This document shows positions 1 to 9,074 of a DNA stretch of 64,000 nucleotides, piece after piece (the first letter of the stretch is position 1; each line of letters opens with the position of its first letter). The notes beneath the pieces were generated by a model. The model saw only the letters and a program-made list of their open reading frames with translations. It ran no database searches and had not been told where the DNA came from. The translations under genes were made by a program, and so were the position numbers. The stretch is from Rubrivivax gelatinosus IL144 (GTDB lineage Bacteria > Pseudomonadota > Gammaproteobacteria > Burkholderiales > Burkholderiaceae_C), in the NCBI RefSeq assembly GCF_000284255.1, contig NC_017075.1, forward strand, positions 2,108,001 through 2,172,000. Reading direction: 5' to 3'.

Positions 1-401
1 TCGTTCTGGCCCGAGTCCAGCGCCACGCCCTCGGCGGCGAGGAAGTGCTGCAGCGCCTCGGTCGTCTCGCCGAACAGCGTGCCTTCCTCTTCCAGGTAGA
101 CCGAGCCCCAGGGCGGGGCCGGCAGCTCGTCGGGGCCGATGAACAGGCGCTGGTGCTCGCGCTTGAGCGCCTGCTGAGCCTCGGGGCTCACCAGCGCGGC
201 GCGCATCGTGTCGCCGATCGCCTGCAGCGTGCCGGGCTCGCCGACCGGCCACAGCGAAGCCAGGTCGCCGCGCGCGATCAGCTCGATGAAGGGCCGCACG
301 CTGGTGTCGTCGGGTGCGCGGTAGAACAGCGCGCCCAGCACGCGGGCGCTGGCCGCGAACTCGGCCAGGCTCATCGTGGTGTCGGGGTTGCGGGGCGTCA
401 T
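1..401 (-). CDS. dmsD: TorD/DmsD-family redox-enzyme chaperone (partial, C-terminus outside window)
   Basis: This cytoplasmic chaperone would bind the twin-arginine leader of the DmsA subunit and hold it until its molybdenum cofactor is in place. About 133 residues are visible from the ATG at 401; the rest lies beyond the left edge. The central motif GPDELPAPPWGSVYLEEEG, followed by GETTEALQHFL, matches the conserved core of the TorD/DmsD family, where the E/D-L-PAPP-W-S-VYL stretch is typical. The gene begins 23 bp after the dmsC stop and is the last visible member of the dms operon, which explains its role. Another TorD-family name is possible, but pairing with DmsABC makes DmsD the best reading. 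Confidence 0.85.
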   Translation of the reverse strand, partial: MTPRNPDTTMSLAEFAASARVLGALFYRAPDDTSVRPFIELIARGDLASLWPVGEPGTLQAIGDTMRAALVSPEAQQALKREHQRLFIGPDELPAPPWGSVYLEEEGTLFGETTEALQHFLAAEGVALDSGQN

Positions 402-424
402 CGCCAGTCCTTTCGACGGCCGTC

Positions 425-1273
425 TCAGCGCAGGCCGACGGTCATGTGCAGGTTGTAGAAGACGCCGCGGCCGACCATCTCGCCGAGCATCAGCAGCCCG
501 CCGTAGGCCAGCCCCGTCTGCAGGCTCAGCGCCTGGCCACGCAGGCTGGCGCGGACCCACAGGCCCAGCACCGAGAACAGGATCACGAAGCGCAGCGCCA
601 TCAGCGCGGCGTAGTCGGGTGTCAGCGCCGAGGCCTGCTTGATCGACGAGGCGATCGACGCCAGGCCGTTGGCCTGCGTGATCGTCAGCAGCACCGCCAG
701 GCCGACGGCCAGTGCCGCCAGTTTCAGCGGCCCGTGGCGCAGGAAGCCGCGCTCGATGCCCGCCGCGGCGAACAGCGCCGCCGCCACCGCACCGCCGCCG
801 ATCAATGCGGTCAGCACATAGGCCAGCGGCGTCAGCGGCGTGTTCCAGGTCGGCACCGTCGGCATCAGATAGAACGAACACATGCCGTAGAGGAAACCGG
901 CGCACAGCAGCAGCGTCAGCCAGTGCAGGCGGTTGCGCAGCTGCACCGTGGCGAGGTTCTTCCAAGCCAGATACCAGGTGACGATGCCGGCGCAGGCGAA
1001 CAGGCTGCCGAACACGACCTCGTTGGAGAACGCGGCCGCGCCGAAGCGGAAGCTTGCGTTGATGAAACGCGCCGGCGAGCCCAGGTGGAAGGCCGCGCAG
1101 CCGAAGCCCACCGCGACCAGCGCCCAGACGACGATCATGCGTTTCTCCAGCGCGTGGCGGCGCTCGGGGTCCAGGCCCCCGGCCATCAGCGCCGCGAAAC
1201 ACCACCAGAACGCCCCCATCGCCGTCTGTGCGATGACGGTGAACAGGACCAACGGCCATTCATGCCAGCCCAT
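425..1273 (-). CDS. dmsC: Dimethyl sulfoxide reductase membrane anchor subunit DmsC
   Basis: This 282-residue polytopic membrane protein anchors the DmsAB dimer and carries the quinol oxidation site, so electrons pass from menaquinol or ubiquinol through DmsB to DmsA. About eight hydrophobic helices can be read along the chain, starting at residues 8-30, which is the usual DmsC topology and length. The start is the ATG at 1273, two bases after the dmsB stop, giving a protein that begins MGWHEWPLVLFTVIAQ. Its position directly after dmsB in the order A-B-C-D is the standard dms layout. Confidence 0.93.
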   Translation of the reverse strand: MGWHEWPLVLFTVIAQTAMGAFWWCFAALMAGGLDPERRHALEKRMIVVWALVAVGFGCAAFHLGSPARFINASFRFGAAAFSNEVVFGSLFACAGIVTWYLAWKNLATVQLRNRLHWLTLLLCAGFLYGMCSFYLMPTVPTWNTPLTPLAYVLTALIGGGAVAAALFAAAGIERGFLRHGPLKLAALAVGLAVLLTITQANGLASIASSIKQASALTPDYAALMALRFVILFSVLGLWVRASLRGQALSLQTGLAYGGLLMLGEMVGRGVFYNLHMTVGLR

Positions 1274-1275
1274 GA

Positions 1276-1902
1276 TCAAACCTCCCTCGGGTTGCCCAGG
1301 AATCCGCTGCGGTCGCCACAGGGGCGGGCGTTCGAACTCGGGTGGATGACGATGCTCGGGTGCGTGAACTTCGCGTCCGGCAGTGGCGCGACGGCGGCCA
1401 GATCGCCGTACTTGGCGCGCAGCTCGGCGATCGGGCCGAACTCCAGCGCGCGCAGCGGGCAGGCGTCGACGCAGACCGGCTTCTTGCCGACGGCCACGCG
1501 TTCGGCGCAGCCATTGCACTTGGTCATGTGGCCCTTGCGCTCGTCGTACTGCGGCGCGCCGTAGGGGCAGGCCATGCGGCAGGACTTGCAGCCGATGCAG
1601 ACGTTCTCGTTGACGGCGACGAGGCCGTCCTCGGCCCGCTTGTGCATCGCGCCGGTGGGGCAGACCTTGGTGCAGGCCGGGTCGGCGCAGTGGTTGCAGG
1701 AGATCGACAGGTAGTAGGCGAAGACGTTGTTCGTCCAGGCCTCGCCGTCGGCTTGCCAGTTGCCGCCGACGTACTCGTAGACGCGGCGGAAGTTCACGTC
1801 GGCCGGCAGGTCCTTGTAGTCCTTGCACGCCAGCTGGCAGGTCTTGCAGCCGGTGCACTTGGCCGAGTCGACGTAGAAGCCGTATTGGGGGGTGGTGGCC
1901 AT
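1276..1902 (-). CDS. dmsB: Dimethyl sulfoxide reductase iron-sulfur subunit DmsB
   Basis: DmsB is the four-cluster ferredoxin subunit that relays electrons from DmsC to DmsA. The 208-residue protein shows the expected cysteine groups: CTGCKTCQLAC near residue 16, CNHCADPACTKVC in the middle, CIGCKSCRMAC, and a final CNGC...CVDAC pair, enough for four [4Fe-4S] clusters. The ATG at 1902 sits 11 bp past the dmsA stop, and the gene is followed immediately by dmsC. Length and motif order match the DmsB/NrfC family, and the operon context removes most doubt about the substrate class. Confidence 0.95.
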   Translation of the reverse strand: MATTPQYGFYVDSAKCTGCKTCQLACKDYKDLPADVNFRRVYEYVGGNWQADGEAWTNNVFAYYLSISCNHCADPACTKVCPTGAMHKRAEDGLVAVNENVCIGCKSCRMACPYGAPQYDERKGHMTKCNGCAERVAVGKKPVCVDACPLRALEFGPIAELRAKYGDLAAVAPLPDAKFTHPSIVIHPSSNARPCGDRSGFLGNPREV

Positions 1903-1913
1903 GTTGCTGCTCC

Positions 1914-4373
1914 TCAGATCTTCTCGATCTGGACCCGGTTGGTGTGCTGCGGGTTGCCCTTGGCCAGCGGCGAGGGACGCTGCGAGGTCAGCACGTTGAC
2001 GCTGCCTTCGGTGTCCTGTCCGTTGGCGTCGAACTTGAACCAGATGCCCTGTTCCATCGAGGCCACGCCGGGGATGATGCGCGGCGTCACCTTGGCTTTG
2101 ATGCGGGTGTGGCCGCGGGCGCTGGTGACACGCACCAGGTCGCCGTCGTGGATGCCGCGGGCCTGGGCGTCGATCGGGTTGATCCACACCGCGTCGGCGA
2201 CGGCGGCGCGCAGCACGTCGAGGTTGTGGTACGTCGAGTGCGTGCGGCCCTTGGGGTGGCGGCCGTAGAGCTGCAGCGGGTAGGTCTTGCACGCCTCGGT
2301 GTCCTCGTAGCCCTCCCAGGTGGCCACGTACTGCGGCAGCGGCGTGATGACGTCACCCGCGGGCAGCTTCCAGGTGGCGGCGATCTCGGCCAGGCGCTCC
2401 GAGTAGATCTCGATCTTGCCCGACGGCGTCTTCAGCGGGTTGGCCTCCGGGTCGGCGCGGAACTTGGACAGGCCGATGCCTTTGCCCTGCGGCGCGCGGC
2501 GCTTGATCATGCCCATCGCGCGCGCTTCGCCCAGCGTCTCGGGCAGGTCGGGGTCGGCCTCGCGCATCTTCACGTAGGCCTCCTGCAGCCACTGCTCGAA
2601 AGGCTTGCCTTCGGTGTAGTCCTGCTCGACGCCCAGGTGGCGCGCCAGCAGCGTGCAGATGTCCCAGGCCGACTTGCACTCGAACAGCGGCTTGATCGCC
2701 GGCGACAGGAAGATCGGCCCGCCCATCTCGCCGACGGCGTAGCCGTTGCTGACGATGTCGCTGCCTTCGAAGTTGGTGATGTCGGGCAGCAGCACGTCCG
2801 CGTAGCGCGCGGTCGGCGTCATGTGGTTCTCGATCACCAGGATGAACTCGCACAGCGACTCGTCCTGCAGGATGCGGTGCGTCGCCTGGATGTCCGAGTG
2901 CTGGTTGATGGTCGTGTTGCTCGAGTAGTTCCAGAGGAACTTGATCGGCTGCTCGAGCTTGTCGGCGCCCTTGATGCCGTCGGCCAGCGCCGTCATCTCC
3001 TTGCCGCGCGTGATCGCGTCGGTCCACAGGAAACACGGGATCCTCACCTTGACCTTGTTGGCCGGCATCTTCAGCTTGGGCACCGGGTAGCCGTAGGAGC
3101 CCGGCTCCTCGCCGATGTTGGTGCCCGGCAGGCCGATGTTGCCGGTCAGGATGGGCAGCATGCAGACCGCACGCGCGGCCTGCTCGCCGTTGGCGTGTCG
3201 CTGCAGGCTCCAGCCCTGGGCGATGAACGCCGGCTGGGCGGTGCCGATCTCGCGCGCCAGCTTGACGATGCGCGCCTCGGGGATGCCGGTTATGCGCGCC
3301 GCCCACTCGGGCGTCTTGGCGATGCCGTCGGGGCCGTCGCCGAGGATGTAGTCCTTGTACGAGCCGTTGGCCGGCGCCGAGGCCGGCAGGGTCGTCGCGT
3401 CGTAGCCGACGCAGTAGGTGTCGAGGAACTGCTGGTCGACCAGGTCTTCCTTGATCAGCACCCAGGCCAGCGCGTTGACCAGCGCGGCGTCGGTGCCCGG
3501 GCGGATCGGGATCCACTCGTCTTCCTTGCCCAGCATCGAGTCCGAGTAGCGCGGGTCGATGAAGATCGTGCGCACCTTGTTGCGCCGGCGCCATTCGTTG
3601 ACCTGGTAGGTCTCGCCGCCGCCGCTCATGCGCAGCTCGCCGGGGTTGTAGCCGAAGAAGACGGCCAGCTTGGCGTTGCCGATCTCGCGGGTGTAGCTGC
3701 ACTCCGAGCCGTAGCCCTCGCCGTAGGTGAAGGGCAGCGCGAAGCGGATCTGGGCGGTGCTGTAGGTGTTGTAGAACTCGAGATAACCACCGATCACGTT
3801 CAGGAAGCGGTGGCAGGAACTGCGCCCGGCCATGTTGTAGCCGGTGCTGCCCGATCCGTACTGGTAATAGATCGATTGGTTGCCGTAAGTGTCGATCGTG
3901 TGTTTGAGCTTGTCGCCGACGATCTTGATCGCTTCGTCCCAGGAGATGCGTTCGAACTTGCCTTCGCCGCGTTTGCCGACGCGTTTCATCGGGTACTTCA
4001 GGCGGTCGGGGTTGTAGACCCGGCGGCGCGCCGAGCGCCCGCGCAGGCAGGCGCGCACCTGGTGCTGGCCGAAGGTGTCGTCGCCGCTGCCGTGGTTGTC
4101 TTCCTGCGAGATCCAGCGGATCGCGCCGTTGACGACGTGGCACTTCAGCGGGCAGCGGCTGCCGCAGTTGACGAGGCAGGCGTTCCAGGCGATCTCGCCT
4201 TCGGGGGCGCCGATCTGCTCCAGGCCCCTGGCGATCGAGGTCTTCATGAAGGGCAGCCCGATGCCGGCGCCCACCGCGCCCAGGCCGACCAGCCCTGCCA
4301 CCTTCAACATCGACCTCCGGCTGAGTCCGCTGGCGCGGCCGAGGCCTTCTTCTTTTGTCGATTGCTCGCCCAT
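1914..4373 (-). CDS. dmsA: Dimethyl sulfoxide reductase catalytic molybdopterin subunit DmsA
   Basis: This is the periplasm-facing catalytic subunit that reduces dimethyl sulfoxide and related S- or N-oxides in anaerobic respiration, using bis-molybdopterin-guanine dinucleotide. The 819-residue protein opens with a twin-arginine leader (SRRSMLK at residues 18-24) and a hydrophobic stretch. The FS0 cluster ligands are seen as CLVNCGSRC at residues 66-74 plus Cys109 in RACLRGRS. The motif YNTYSTAQI aligns with the region that supplies the serine ligand to molybdenum in the E. coli enzyme. The C-terminus ends in the typical NVLTSQRPSPLAKGNP block. Similarity to the E. coli protein, recalled by eye, extends end to end. 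It heads the operon dmsABCD. Confidence 0.96.
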   Translation of the reverse strand: MGEQSTKEEGLGRASGLSRRSMLKVAGLVGLGAVGAGIGLPFMKTSIARGLEQIGAPEGEIAWNACLVNCGSRCPLKCHVVNGAIRWISQEDNHGSGDDTFGQHQVRACLRGRSARRRVYNPDRLKYPMKRVGKRGEGKFERISWDEAIKIVGDKLKHTIDTYGNQSIYYQYGSGSTGYNMAGRSSCHRFLNVIGGYLEFYNTYSTAQIRFALPFTYGEGYGSECSYTREIGNAKLAVFFGYNPGELRMSGGGETYQVNEWRRRNKVRTIFIDPRYSDSMLGKEDEWIPIRPGTDAALVNALAWVLIKEDLVDQQFLDTYCVGYDATTLPASAPANGSYKDYILGDGPDGIAKTPEWAARITGIPEARIVKLAREIGTAQPAFIAQGWSLQRHANGEQAARAVCMLPILTGNIGLPGTNIGEEPGSYGYPVPKLKMPANKVKVRIPCFLWTDAITRGKEMTALADGIKGADKLEQPIKFLWNYSSNTTINQHSDIQATHRILQDESLCEFILVIENHMTPTARYADVLLPDITNFEGSDIVSNGYAVGEMGGPIFLSPAIKPLFECKSAWDICTLLARHLGVEQDYTEGKPFEQWLQEAYVKMREADPDLPETLGEARAMGMIKRRAPQGKGIGLSKFRADPEANPLKTPSGKIEIYSERLAEIAATWKLPAGDVITPLPQYVATWEGYEDTEACKTYPLQLYGRHPKGRTHSTYHNLDVLRAAVADAVWINPIDAQARGIHDGDLVRVTSARGHTRIKAKVTPRIIPGVASMEQGIWFKFDANGQDTEGSVNVLTSQRPSPLAKGNPQHTNRVQIEKI

Positions 4374-4468
4374 CTCGTTCCTTCCGATTGCCGGGCGTGC
4401 CTTTCGAATTGCAATTGGCTTTAGCCTGGCAGTGGGAACATTAAAGTGCGTGCTGGGCGTGAAGAACC

Positions 4469-4482
4469 TGGATCTGTGTCAA
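4469..4482. promoter_or_regulatory. Candidate FNR/CRP-family site upstream of dmsA
   Basis: The 14-bp stretch TGGATCTGTGTCAA matches the FNR/ANR consensus TTGAT-N4-ATCAA at 8 of 10 defined bases. Its centre lies about 102 bp upstream of the dmsA ATG. Because dmsABC operons are normally switched on without oxygen by FNR-type regulators, the site is plausible, but one mismatch in each half means it is only a candidate. Confidence 0.4.
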
Positions 4483-4504
4483 GGATCGGGCTGAGAATCG
4501 GTGA

Positions 4505-4535
4505 AATCGCACCGGATTAGTGATTTGGTGCGATT
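4505..4535. promoter_or_regulatory. 31-bp palindrome in the dmsA upstream region
   Basis: Two perfect 9-bp inverted arms, AATCGCACC and GGTGCGATT, are separated by 13 bp, so their centres are 22 bp (two helical turns) apart. The spacing suits a dimeric regulator. A second, shorter inverted repeat (TGATT-N6-AATCA, 4540-4555) follows. The surrounding 4374-4633 stretch is much more A+T-rich than the neighbouring genes and holds no ORF; it is the likely promoter/operator zone of dmsABCD. Which regulator binds cannot be told from the sequence. Confidence 0.5.
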
Positions 4536-4633
4536 AGACTGATTTTCATGAATCACAAGTGACGATGCGCAAAAGAGTGGCTTTTTTGTTCCATTCGTTG
4601 GCGCGATCAAGTGATCGGGATTTGCAATTAGTT

Positions 4634-4654
4634 CGGCATTCCCGGTGAATGCCG
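4634..4654 (-). terminator. Hairpin after the chemoreceptor gene
   Basis: Perfect 8-bp arms CGGCATTC and GAATGCCG flank a 5-base loop, 20 bp beyond the stop of the chemoreceptor gene and before the dms promoter zone. On the minus strand the stem is followed by AACTAATT, a weak U-containing tail. It probably ends the chemoreceptor transcript. Confidence 0.5.
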
Positions 4655-4674
4655 TGGCGCCGCGCGCCGGCGCC

Positions 4675-6246
4675 TCAGGCGCCGTGGGTCGCCAGGCGGA
4701 AGCCGCGCATCGTCTCTTCCAGCCGCCGCGCCTGCTCCTGCAGGCTGCCGGCGGCCGCGGCGGACTCTTCCACCAGCGCGGCGTTGCGCTGCGTGGCCTC
4801 GTCGAGGTCGGCGACCGAGCGGTTGATCTGGCCCAGCCCGGCCGACTGCTCGGCGGCGGCGCCCGAGATCTCGCGGATGATGGCCGCGGCCTTCTGCACC
4901 TGCTCGACGATGTCGTTCATCGCGCCGCCGGCGCGCTGCACGTGCTCGGCGCCGGTGTGCACGCGGTCGATCGACTCGCCGATCAGCGCCTTGATCTCCT
5001 GCGCCGCCTGCGCCGAGCGCTGCGCCAGGCTGCGCACCTCGCCGGCCACCACCGCGAAGCCGCGGCCCTGTTCGCCGGCACGCGCCGCCTCCACCGCGGC
5101 ATTGAGCGCGAGGATGTTGGTCTGGAAGGCGATGCCGTCGATGACGCCGGTGATGTCGCCGATGCGCCCGGCGCTGGCGCTGATCGCGGCCATCGTCTGC
5201 ACGACGTCGTGCACGACGCGCCCGCCGCGGTCGGCGCTGCCCGAGGCCTGGGCCGCGAGCTCGGCGGCGTTGCGGCTGGCGCCGGCGGTATGGTCGACGG
5301 TGCCGCTCAGCTGCTCCACGGCCGAGGCCGTGTGCTGCAGCTGCGCGGCGGTCTGCTCGGTGCGGCGCGACAGGTCCTGGCCGCCGGCGGCGATCTGCGC
5401 CGACGCGGTGGCGATGCTCTCGGTGGCGCTGCGCACCTGGCCGACCATCGTGCGCAGCGACTGCACCGTGCGCTTGAGTTCGCCGAGCAGGCTGTCGGCC
5501 GGAACCGGCCCGAGCTCGACGCTCAGGTCGCCGCCGGCGACACGCGCCATCGCGGCACGCGCCTCGCCGGGGTCGCCGCCGATCTGGCGCAGCAGGGCGC
5601 GCGACATGCTCCAGCAGATGAAGGCGATCAGCCCCATCAGCGGCAGCCCGATCGCCAGCGAACGCAGCAGTGCCTGGCGCTGCTGGGCCACAGCCACGTC
5701 CTGGTACAGGCCGGTGCCGACGAACCAGTTCCACTCGGGGATCATCACGGCGCGCTGCAGCTTGGGCACGACCTCCTGGCTGCCCGGGCGGGCGAAGGCC
5801 GACTCGAGGAAGATGCTCCCCTCGCGGCTGGCGCGCAGCGCCTTGGCCAGCGAGCCGATCAGGTCGTTGCCGTGGCCGTCGAGGATCTTGCCGCTCATGT
5901 CGCGGCCTTCCCATTCCGGCTTGATCGGGTGCATCACGCCGACGCCGTCCATCGTCCAGACGTAGTAGTAGTCCTTGCCTTCGGGACCGAAGCGTGCCGA
6001 GCGGAGGGCGGCCTTGGCCGCGGCCTGGGCCTGTTCTTTGCTGAGGAGCCCGGCCGCGGCCTCGGCCTGAAACCCGGCGACGATGGCGCGTGCGCTGTCG
6101 ACGACGGCGATGAGTTGCGCGCGTTGTCCCTGGTCGATCTCCTGGCGCACCTGCCAGACGGCGTGCACGAGGAGCGAAAGCAATCCGGCCACGGCGGTCG
6201 TGACCAGGCAGACCATCTTGGCCTTGAACGTGAGTCGGTCGAACAT
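4675..6246 (-). CDS. Methyl-accepting chemotaxis protein with a single Cache domain
   Basis: This inner-membrane receptor would sense a small ligand in the periplasm and control the CheA kinase. In the 523-residue protein, a first membrane helix lies near residues 12-32 and a second near 195-214. Between them is a single-Cache domain, seen as [18 protein letters not shown] and [18 protein letters not shown]-like linker and a long coiled signalling domain follow, with the conserved hairpin tip [20 protein letters not shown]. There is no C-terminal CheR-binding pentapeptide. The ligand is unknown; sCache_2 domains often bind carboxylic acids. The gene stands alone between the dms operon and the lipocalin-like gene. 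Confidence 0.93.
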   Translation of the reverse strand: MFDRLTFKAKMVCLVTTAVAGLLSLLVHAVWQVRQEIDQGQRAQLIAVVDSARAIVAGFQAEAAAGLLSKEQAQAAAKAALRSARFGPEGKDYYYVWTMDGVGVMHPIKPEWEGRDMSGKILDGHGNDLIGSLAKALRASREGSIFLESAFARPGSQEVVPKLQRAVMIPEWNWFVGTGLYQDVAVAQQRQALLRSLAIGLPLMGLIAFICWSMSRALLRQIGGDPGEARAAMARVAGGDLSVELGPVPADSLLGELKRTVQSLRTMVGQVRSATESIATASAQIAAGGQDLSRRTEQTAAQLQHTASAVEQLSGTVDHTAGASRNAAELAAQASGSADRGGRVVHDVVQTMAAISASAGRIGDITGVIDGIAFQTNILALNAAVEAARAGEQGRGFAVVAGEVRSLAQRSAQAAQEIKALIGESIDRVHTGAEHVQRAGGAMNDIVEQVQKAAAIIREISGAAAEQSAGLGQINRSVADLDEATQRNAALVEESAAAAGSLQEQARRLEETMRGFRLATHGA

Positions 6247-6257
6247 GACGTCACCCG

Positions 6258-6286
6258 CGACGCCGGCGTTTCAATGGCCGGCGTCG
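6258..6286 (-). terminator. Strong hairpin between the lipocalin-like gene and the chemoreceptor gene
   Basis: Perfect 10-bp arms CGACGCCGGC and GCCGGCGTCG enclose a 9-base loop. On the minus strand the hairpin comes 10 bp after the stop of the lipocalin-like gene and ends 11 bp before the chemoreceptor ATG. It may terminate the upstream transcript or limit read-through; there is no U tract. Confidence 0.5.
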
Positions 6287-6296
6287 TCCATAACAA

Positions 6297-6809
6297 TTAC
6301 TTCTGGCGTTCGAACATGATCAGCGAACGCGTCATGCCTTTGTCGGCCCAATTGGGCATCACGCGCCAGGGCGTCGTGACCTGCAGCTTGTCGCCGTCGA
6401 CCTTGAAATTGCGCGTTTGCGCCGTGCCCACCCATTGCGGGTTCCAGGCGGCTTCGACGTGCGTCGTCCACTGGTCGCCCGTGATCTCGGCGCGGCCGGT
6501 GTAGGAGACGATGGTGTCCAGCAGCGCGGCCTTCTCGGCGTCGGTCTTGCCCGGCTTGCGGCCGTCGGCGGTGAGCATGAAGAACACGCGGCCGTTGGGC
6601 GTGAAGACGACGCCGCCGCTCGGGTGCGCGCCCATCACCGGCATGATCTCGCCGCTTTGCTGCACCTCGACGACGTAGCTGACGAGGCGCCAGGTGCCGA
6701 GGATCTCGGTGGGGTCGGCGGCGGCGGCGAGCGTCGGCGCGCCCAGGGCCGCGGCGGCGGCGGCCAGGGCCAGCGTCTTCGACAGCGAGCGGCGGGTGGT
6801 GGTGATCAT
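6297..6809 (-). CDS. Exported lipocalin-like domain protein
   Basis: The 170-residue protein begins with a signal peptide (MITTTRRSLSK, then an alanine-rich core ending AAAADP); the paired arginines leave Sec or Tat export open. The mature part reads as a small beta-barrel of the lipocalin-like family: ILGTWRLVSYVVE near the start, HPSGGVVFTPNGRVFFML in the middle and KLQVTTPW near the end. Such proteins are thought to bind small hydrophobic molecules, but no ligand can be named. The ATG at 6809 is preferred over a longer frame because it gives a clean signal peptide. The gene appears to be alone in its transcript. Confidence 0.75.
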   Translation of the reverse strand: MITTTRRSLSKTLALAAAAAALGAPTLAAAADPTEILGTWRLVSYVVEVQQSGEIMPVMGAHPSGGVVFTPNGRVFFMLTADGRKPGKTDAEKAALLDTIVSYTGRAEITGDQWTTHVEAAWNPQWVGTAQTRNFKVDGDKLQVTTPWRVMPNWADKGMTRSLIMFERQK

Positions 6810-6968
6810 TCGTCCTTCTCCAGCGTTTCGAGGACTCGAATTCTGGAGAGCGCGGTTGCGGATTCCGCGACTTCCGGCGAATGGAGGCGTTGCGCCGCCG
6901 AGCGGTCGCCAATCGGGGCCGAACGGCGTCATTCCGAGCGCGGCACTCGGCGCCGCTTTCGGTGCAGC

Positions 6969-7589
6969 TCAGTCGTAATTGATCGACCTCAATTCGGCGA
7001 GGAAACGTTCGGCCGCGGTTTCGCTCGGCCAGGGCTCCCAGGCGCTGCCGCCCCAGCGCGATTGCAGCGGGTCGGCGGCGAGGATCGGGTCGCTGATGCC
7101 CAGCAGCTCGCGCACCTCGCGTTCGGTCCAGCCGGTGCAGTGCACGGCTTCCGAGGCCGCGGCGACACGGTCGGCGTGTTTGTGCAGGCGGTGGCTCTCG
7201 GGCGTCCAGTCGGGCAGGCGGTAGCGCCGGGCGATGGCCGCCATCAGCCGCTCGCCGACGGCGCGGAAGGGCTCGCCGAGCACGCGCTTGAGCGGCGAGA
7301 TGCAGTCGAAGCCGAGGAACCCTTCTTCGGCGTCGTGCAGCAGCTCGGCGCGCGCCTCGGCGGCGCCGAGCGGCTGCGGCGCCTCGGCGCGGCGCAGCTC
7401 CAGCACCAGCAGCGAGTGCTGCGCCACCGACAGCGGCCAGGCCCAGCGCGACTCGCCGCCCCAGCGGTAGGTGCGCGCCAGGCGCAGCGCCAGGTCCTCG
7501 TCGGTCCAGGCCTCGGGCGAAGGGTTGATCAGGTCGAGCGCCGCCCCGGAGGGCAGGCGGATCCAGGCGCGGGGCGAGGCAGTGGACAT
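6969..7589 (-). CDS. HD-domain phosphohydrolase-like protein
   Basis: The 206-residue protein carries the early histidine of the HD fold in VAQHSLLV (about residue 57) and the HD pair in ELLHDAEEGF (about residue 85), spaced as in the YfbR-like nucleotide phosphohydrolases. It is therefore likely a metal-dependent phosphohydrolase acting on nucleotides or a related phosphoester in the cytoplasm. The substrate cannot be told. It opens with an ATG at 7589 and has no operon partner: the next gene on the same strand ends 83 bp upstream. Confidence 0.75.
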   Translation of the reverse strand: MSTASPRAWIRLPSGAALDLINPSPEAWTDEDLALRLARTYRWGGESRWAWPLSVAQHSLLVLELRRAEAPQPLGAAEARAELLHDAEEGFLGFDCISPLKRVLGEPFRAVGERLMAAIARRYRLPDWTPESHRLHKHADRVAAASEAVHCTGWTEREVRELLGISDPILAADPLQSRWGGSAWEPWPSETAAERFLAELRSINYD

Positions 7590-7672
7590 CGGGCGCGGGC
7601 GGGCAAGGGGGCTCTACGGTAGCGCGTGGCGGCCGGCGGCGCCCGGCCGGCCCCCCCGCGCCTGCGCGGGCT

Positions 7673-8923
7673 TCAGACGCGCAGGCCGCCGCGCCAGCTG
7701 CCTTCGGTGCGCGACACCAGCCGCGGCCGCGCCGCGGCGTGGCTGTCGGCGTCGTTGGCCGGGGCGCGGCCGCCGAGCCCGCGCTCGACCGCGGCGAGTT
7801 CGTCGCCGCGCTGGCCGACGCGGTGATCGGGCCGCAGGCGCTTGGGCTGCAGGCTCGGGTTCGGGATGCACAGGTCGATGCGCTGCAGGTTGGGCACCTG
7901 GCTGTACGGCGCGCTCTCCCAGGTCGGCGTCAGGCCGTTGCCCAGCGACTGCAGGATCAGGTCGGGGCGGCCGACGCCCGGCGCGCCGTGTTCGCGCGAC
8001 AGGCGGAACAGGTAGCGGCCCTGCTCGTCGGTGATCGCGAAGCCGAGGTTCTCGCGCTCGCCGCTGCCGCTGTACGGGCCGCCGAGCATCTCGACGTCGC
8101 TGCGTTGGTAGTGCTGGATGCGCAGCAGCAGGCCCGAGGTCGGCCGGGCCTCGCCGGCCGTGCGCAGCCCGGCGTCGCGCAGCTCGGCCAGGGCTTCGAG
8201 TTCGGCGCGCCGCAGCCGGCCCAGCCCGGCACCCAGCGTGCTGGCGCCGGCGCTGCGCTCCACCGTCGTCGCCAGTGCCGCGACGGCTTCGGCCTGGGCG
8301 CGGTCGAGGTCGCCGGCGCTGGCCAGCGCCGCCAGCACCCGTGCCGCCGGCTGCGAATGCAGCAGCAGCCCCTGGGCCTGCGCCGGCAGCCCGGTGGGCA
8401 GCACCAGCGGCCTCAGCTCGTCCTGCGGCTCGGGCCGCGGGAAGCGCCGCAGCCGCTCGGGGTACAGCTTCTCGATCACCGGGTACAGCGCCGGGAAGCG
8501 GCGGCACAGCTCGTGCGCGGCGACCGGCGGGTCGATGACGATCAGGTCGTTGCGCCCGGGGTTGAACAGGCTGCTGCCCGGATAGGCGCGGGCGTTGCCG
8601 TAGACGATGGTGTCGTCGCTGCTGGCCGGCAGCGAGCAGCCGAGCACCAGCTCGTCGTCGCCGGCGCGGAGCTCGAAGCGCAGCAGGCCGGCGGCGATCC
8701 AGGGGTAGCCGATGCGCGGCCGGGAGTCCTGCCAGGACTGGCCTGCCGGCCGATGCTGCATGCGCACCGACCACTGCCGGCCGGTGACGTGCACCGCGGT
8801 GCCGTCGCTGGCGTCGTGGCTGCCGTTGCCGGTTTCTGCTCCGGACACGACGAAACGTTGCGCGATGGCGCTGTTGTGGGCGCTGACTCGGAGGGTCCAG
8901 CTGCCGTGCATGATGATCGCCAT
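7673..8923 (-). CDS. Unrecognised protein next to the C11 protease
   Basis: I do not recognise this 416-residue protein. It has no clear signal peptide and no membrane helix. The first 130 residues look beta-rich (HGSWTLRVSAHNSAIAQRF, VTGRQWSVRMQHR). The segment LGFAITDEQGRYLFRLSREH resembles a regulatory or surface beta-sandwich repeat, and the C-terminal tail is rich in Arg/Ala. The ATG at 8923 follows a good ribosome site (GGAGGCCCC), which decides it over a longer frame. It lies 151 bp downstream of the C11 protease gene on the same strand, so it may be that protease's substrate or partner; that is inference only. Confidence 0.7.
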   Translation of the reverse strand: MAIIMHGSWTLRVSAHNSAIAQRFVVSGAETGNGSHDASDGTAVHVTGRQWSVRMQHRPAGQSWQDSRPRIGYPWIAAGLLRFELRAGDDELVLGCSLPASSDDTIVYGNARAYPGSSLFNPGRNDLIVIDPPVAAHELCRRFPALYPVIEKLYPERLRRFPRPEPQDELRPLVLPTGLPAQAQGLLLHSQPAARVLAALASAGDLDRAQAEAVAALATTVERSAGASTLGAGLGRLRRAELEALAELRDAGLRTAGEARPTSGLLLRIQHYQRSDVEMLGGPYSGSGERENLGFAITDEQGRYLFRLSREHGAPGVGRPDLILQSLGNGLTPTWESAPYSQVPNLQRIDLCIPNPSLQPKRLRPDHRVGQRGDELAAVERGLGGRAPANDADSHAAARPRLVSRTEGSWRGGLRV

Positions 8924-9074
8924 GGGGCCTCCGTCGGAATTTCGGTGATGGGCGACGGTCCGCATTTCAGGCGCTTGTCGTTCCCAATACGACGCACGTC
9001 CAGGCGCCGGTGACGGGCGGCGGCAGACGATCGCTGGACGATCGGGCCGCCGCCGCACCGTATCGGAGCCTGGA

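Noticed and set aside
45..4424. Long plus-strand open frames over the dms genes
   Set aside because: They mirror the real minus-strand genes in a very G+C-rich sequence, have arginine- or valine-rich unnatural composition, and match no family.
7655..7670. Terminator after the unrecognised 416-residue gene
   Set aside because: The CCCGCG/CGCGGG stem is short, has no U tract and lies in a stretch where G+C-rich hairpins arise by chance.
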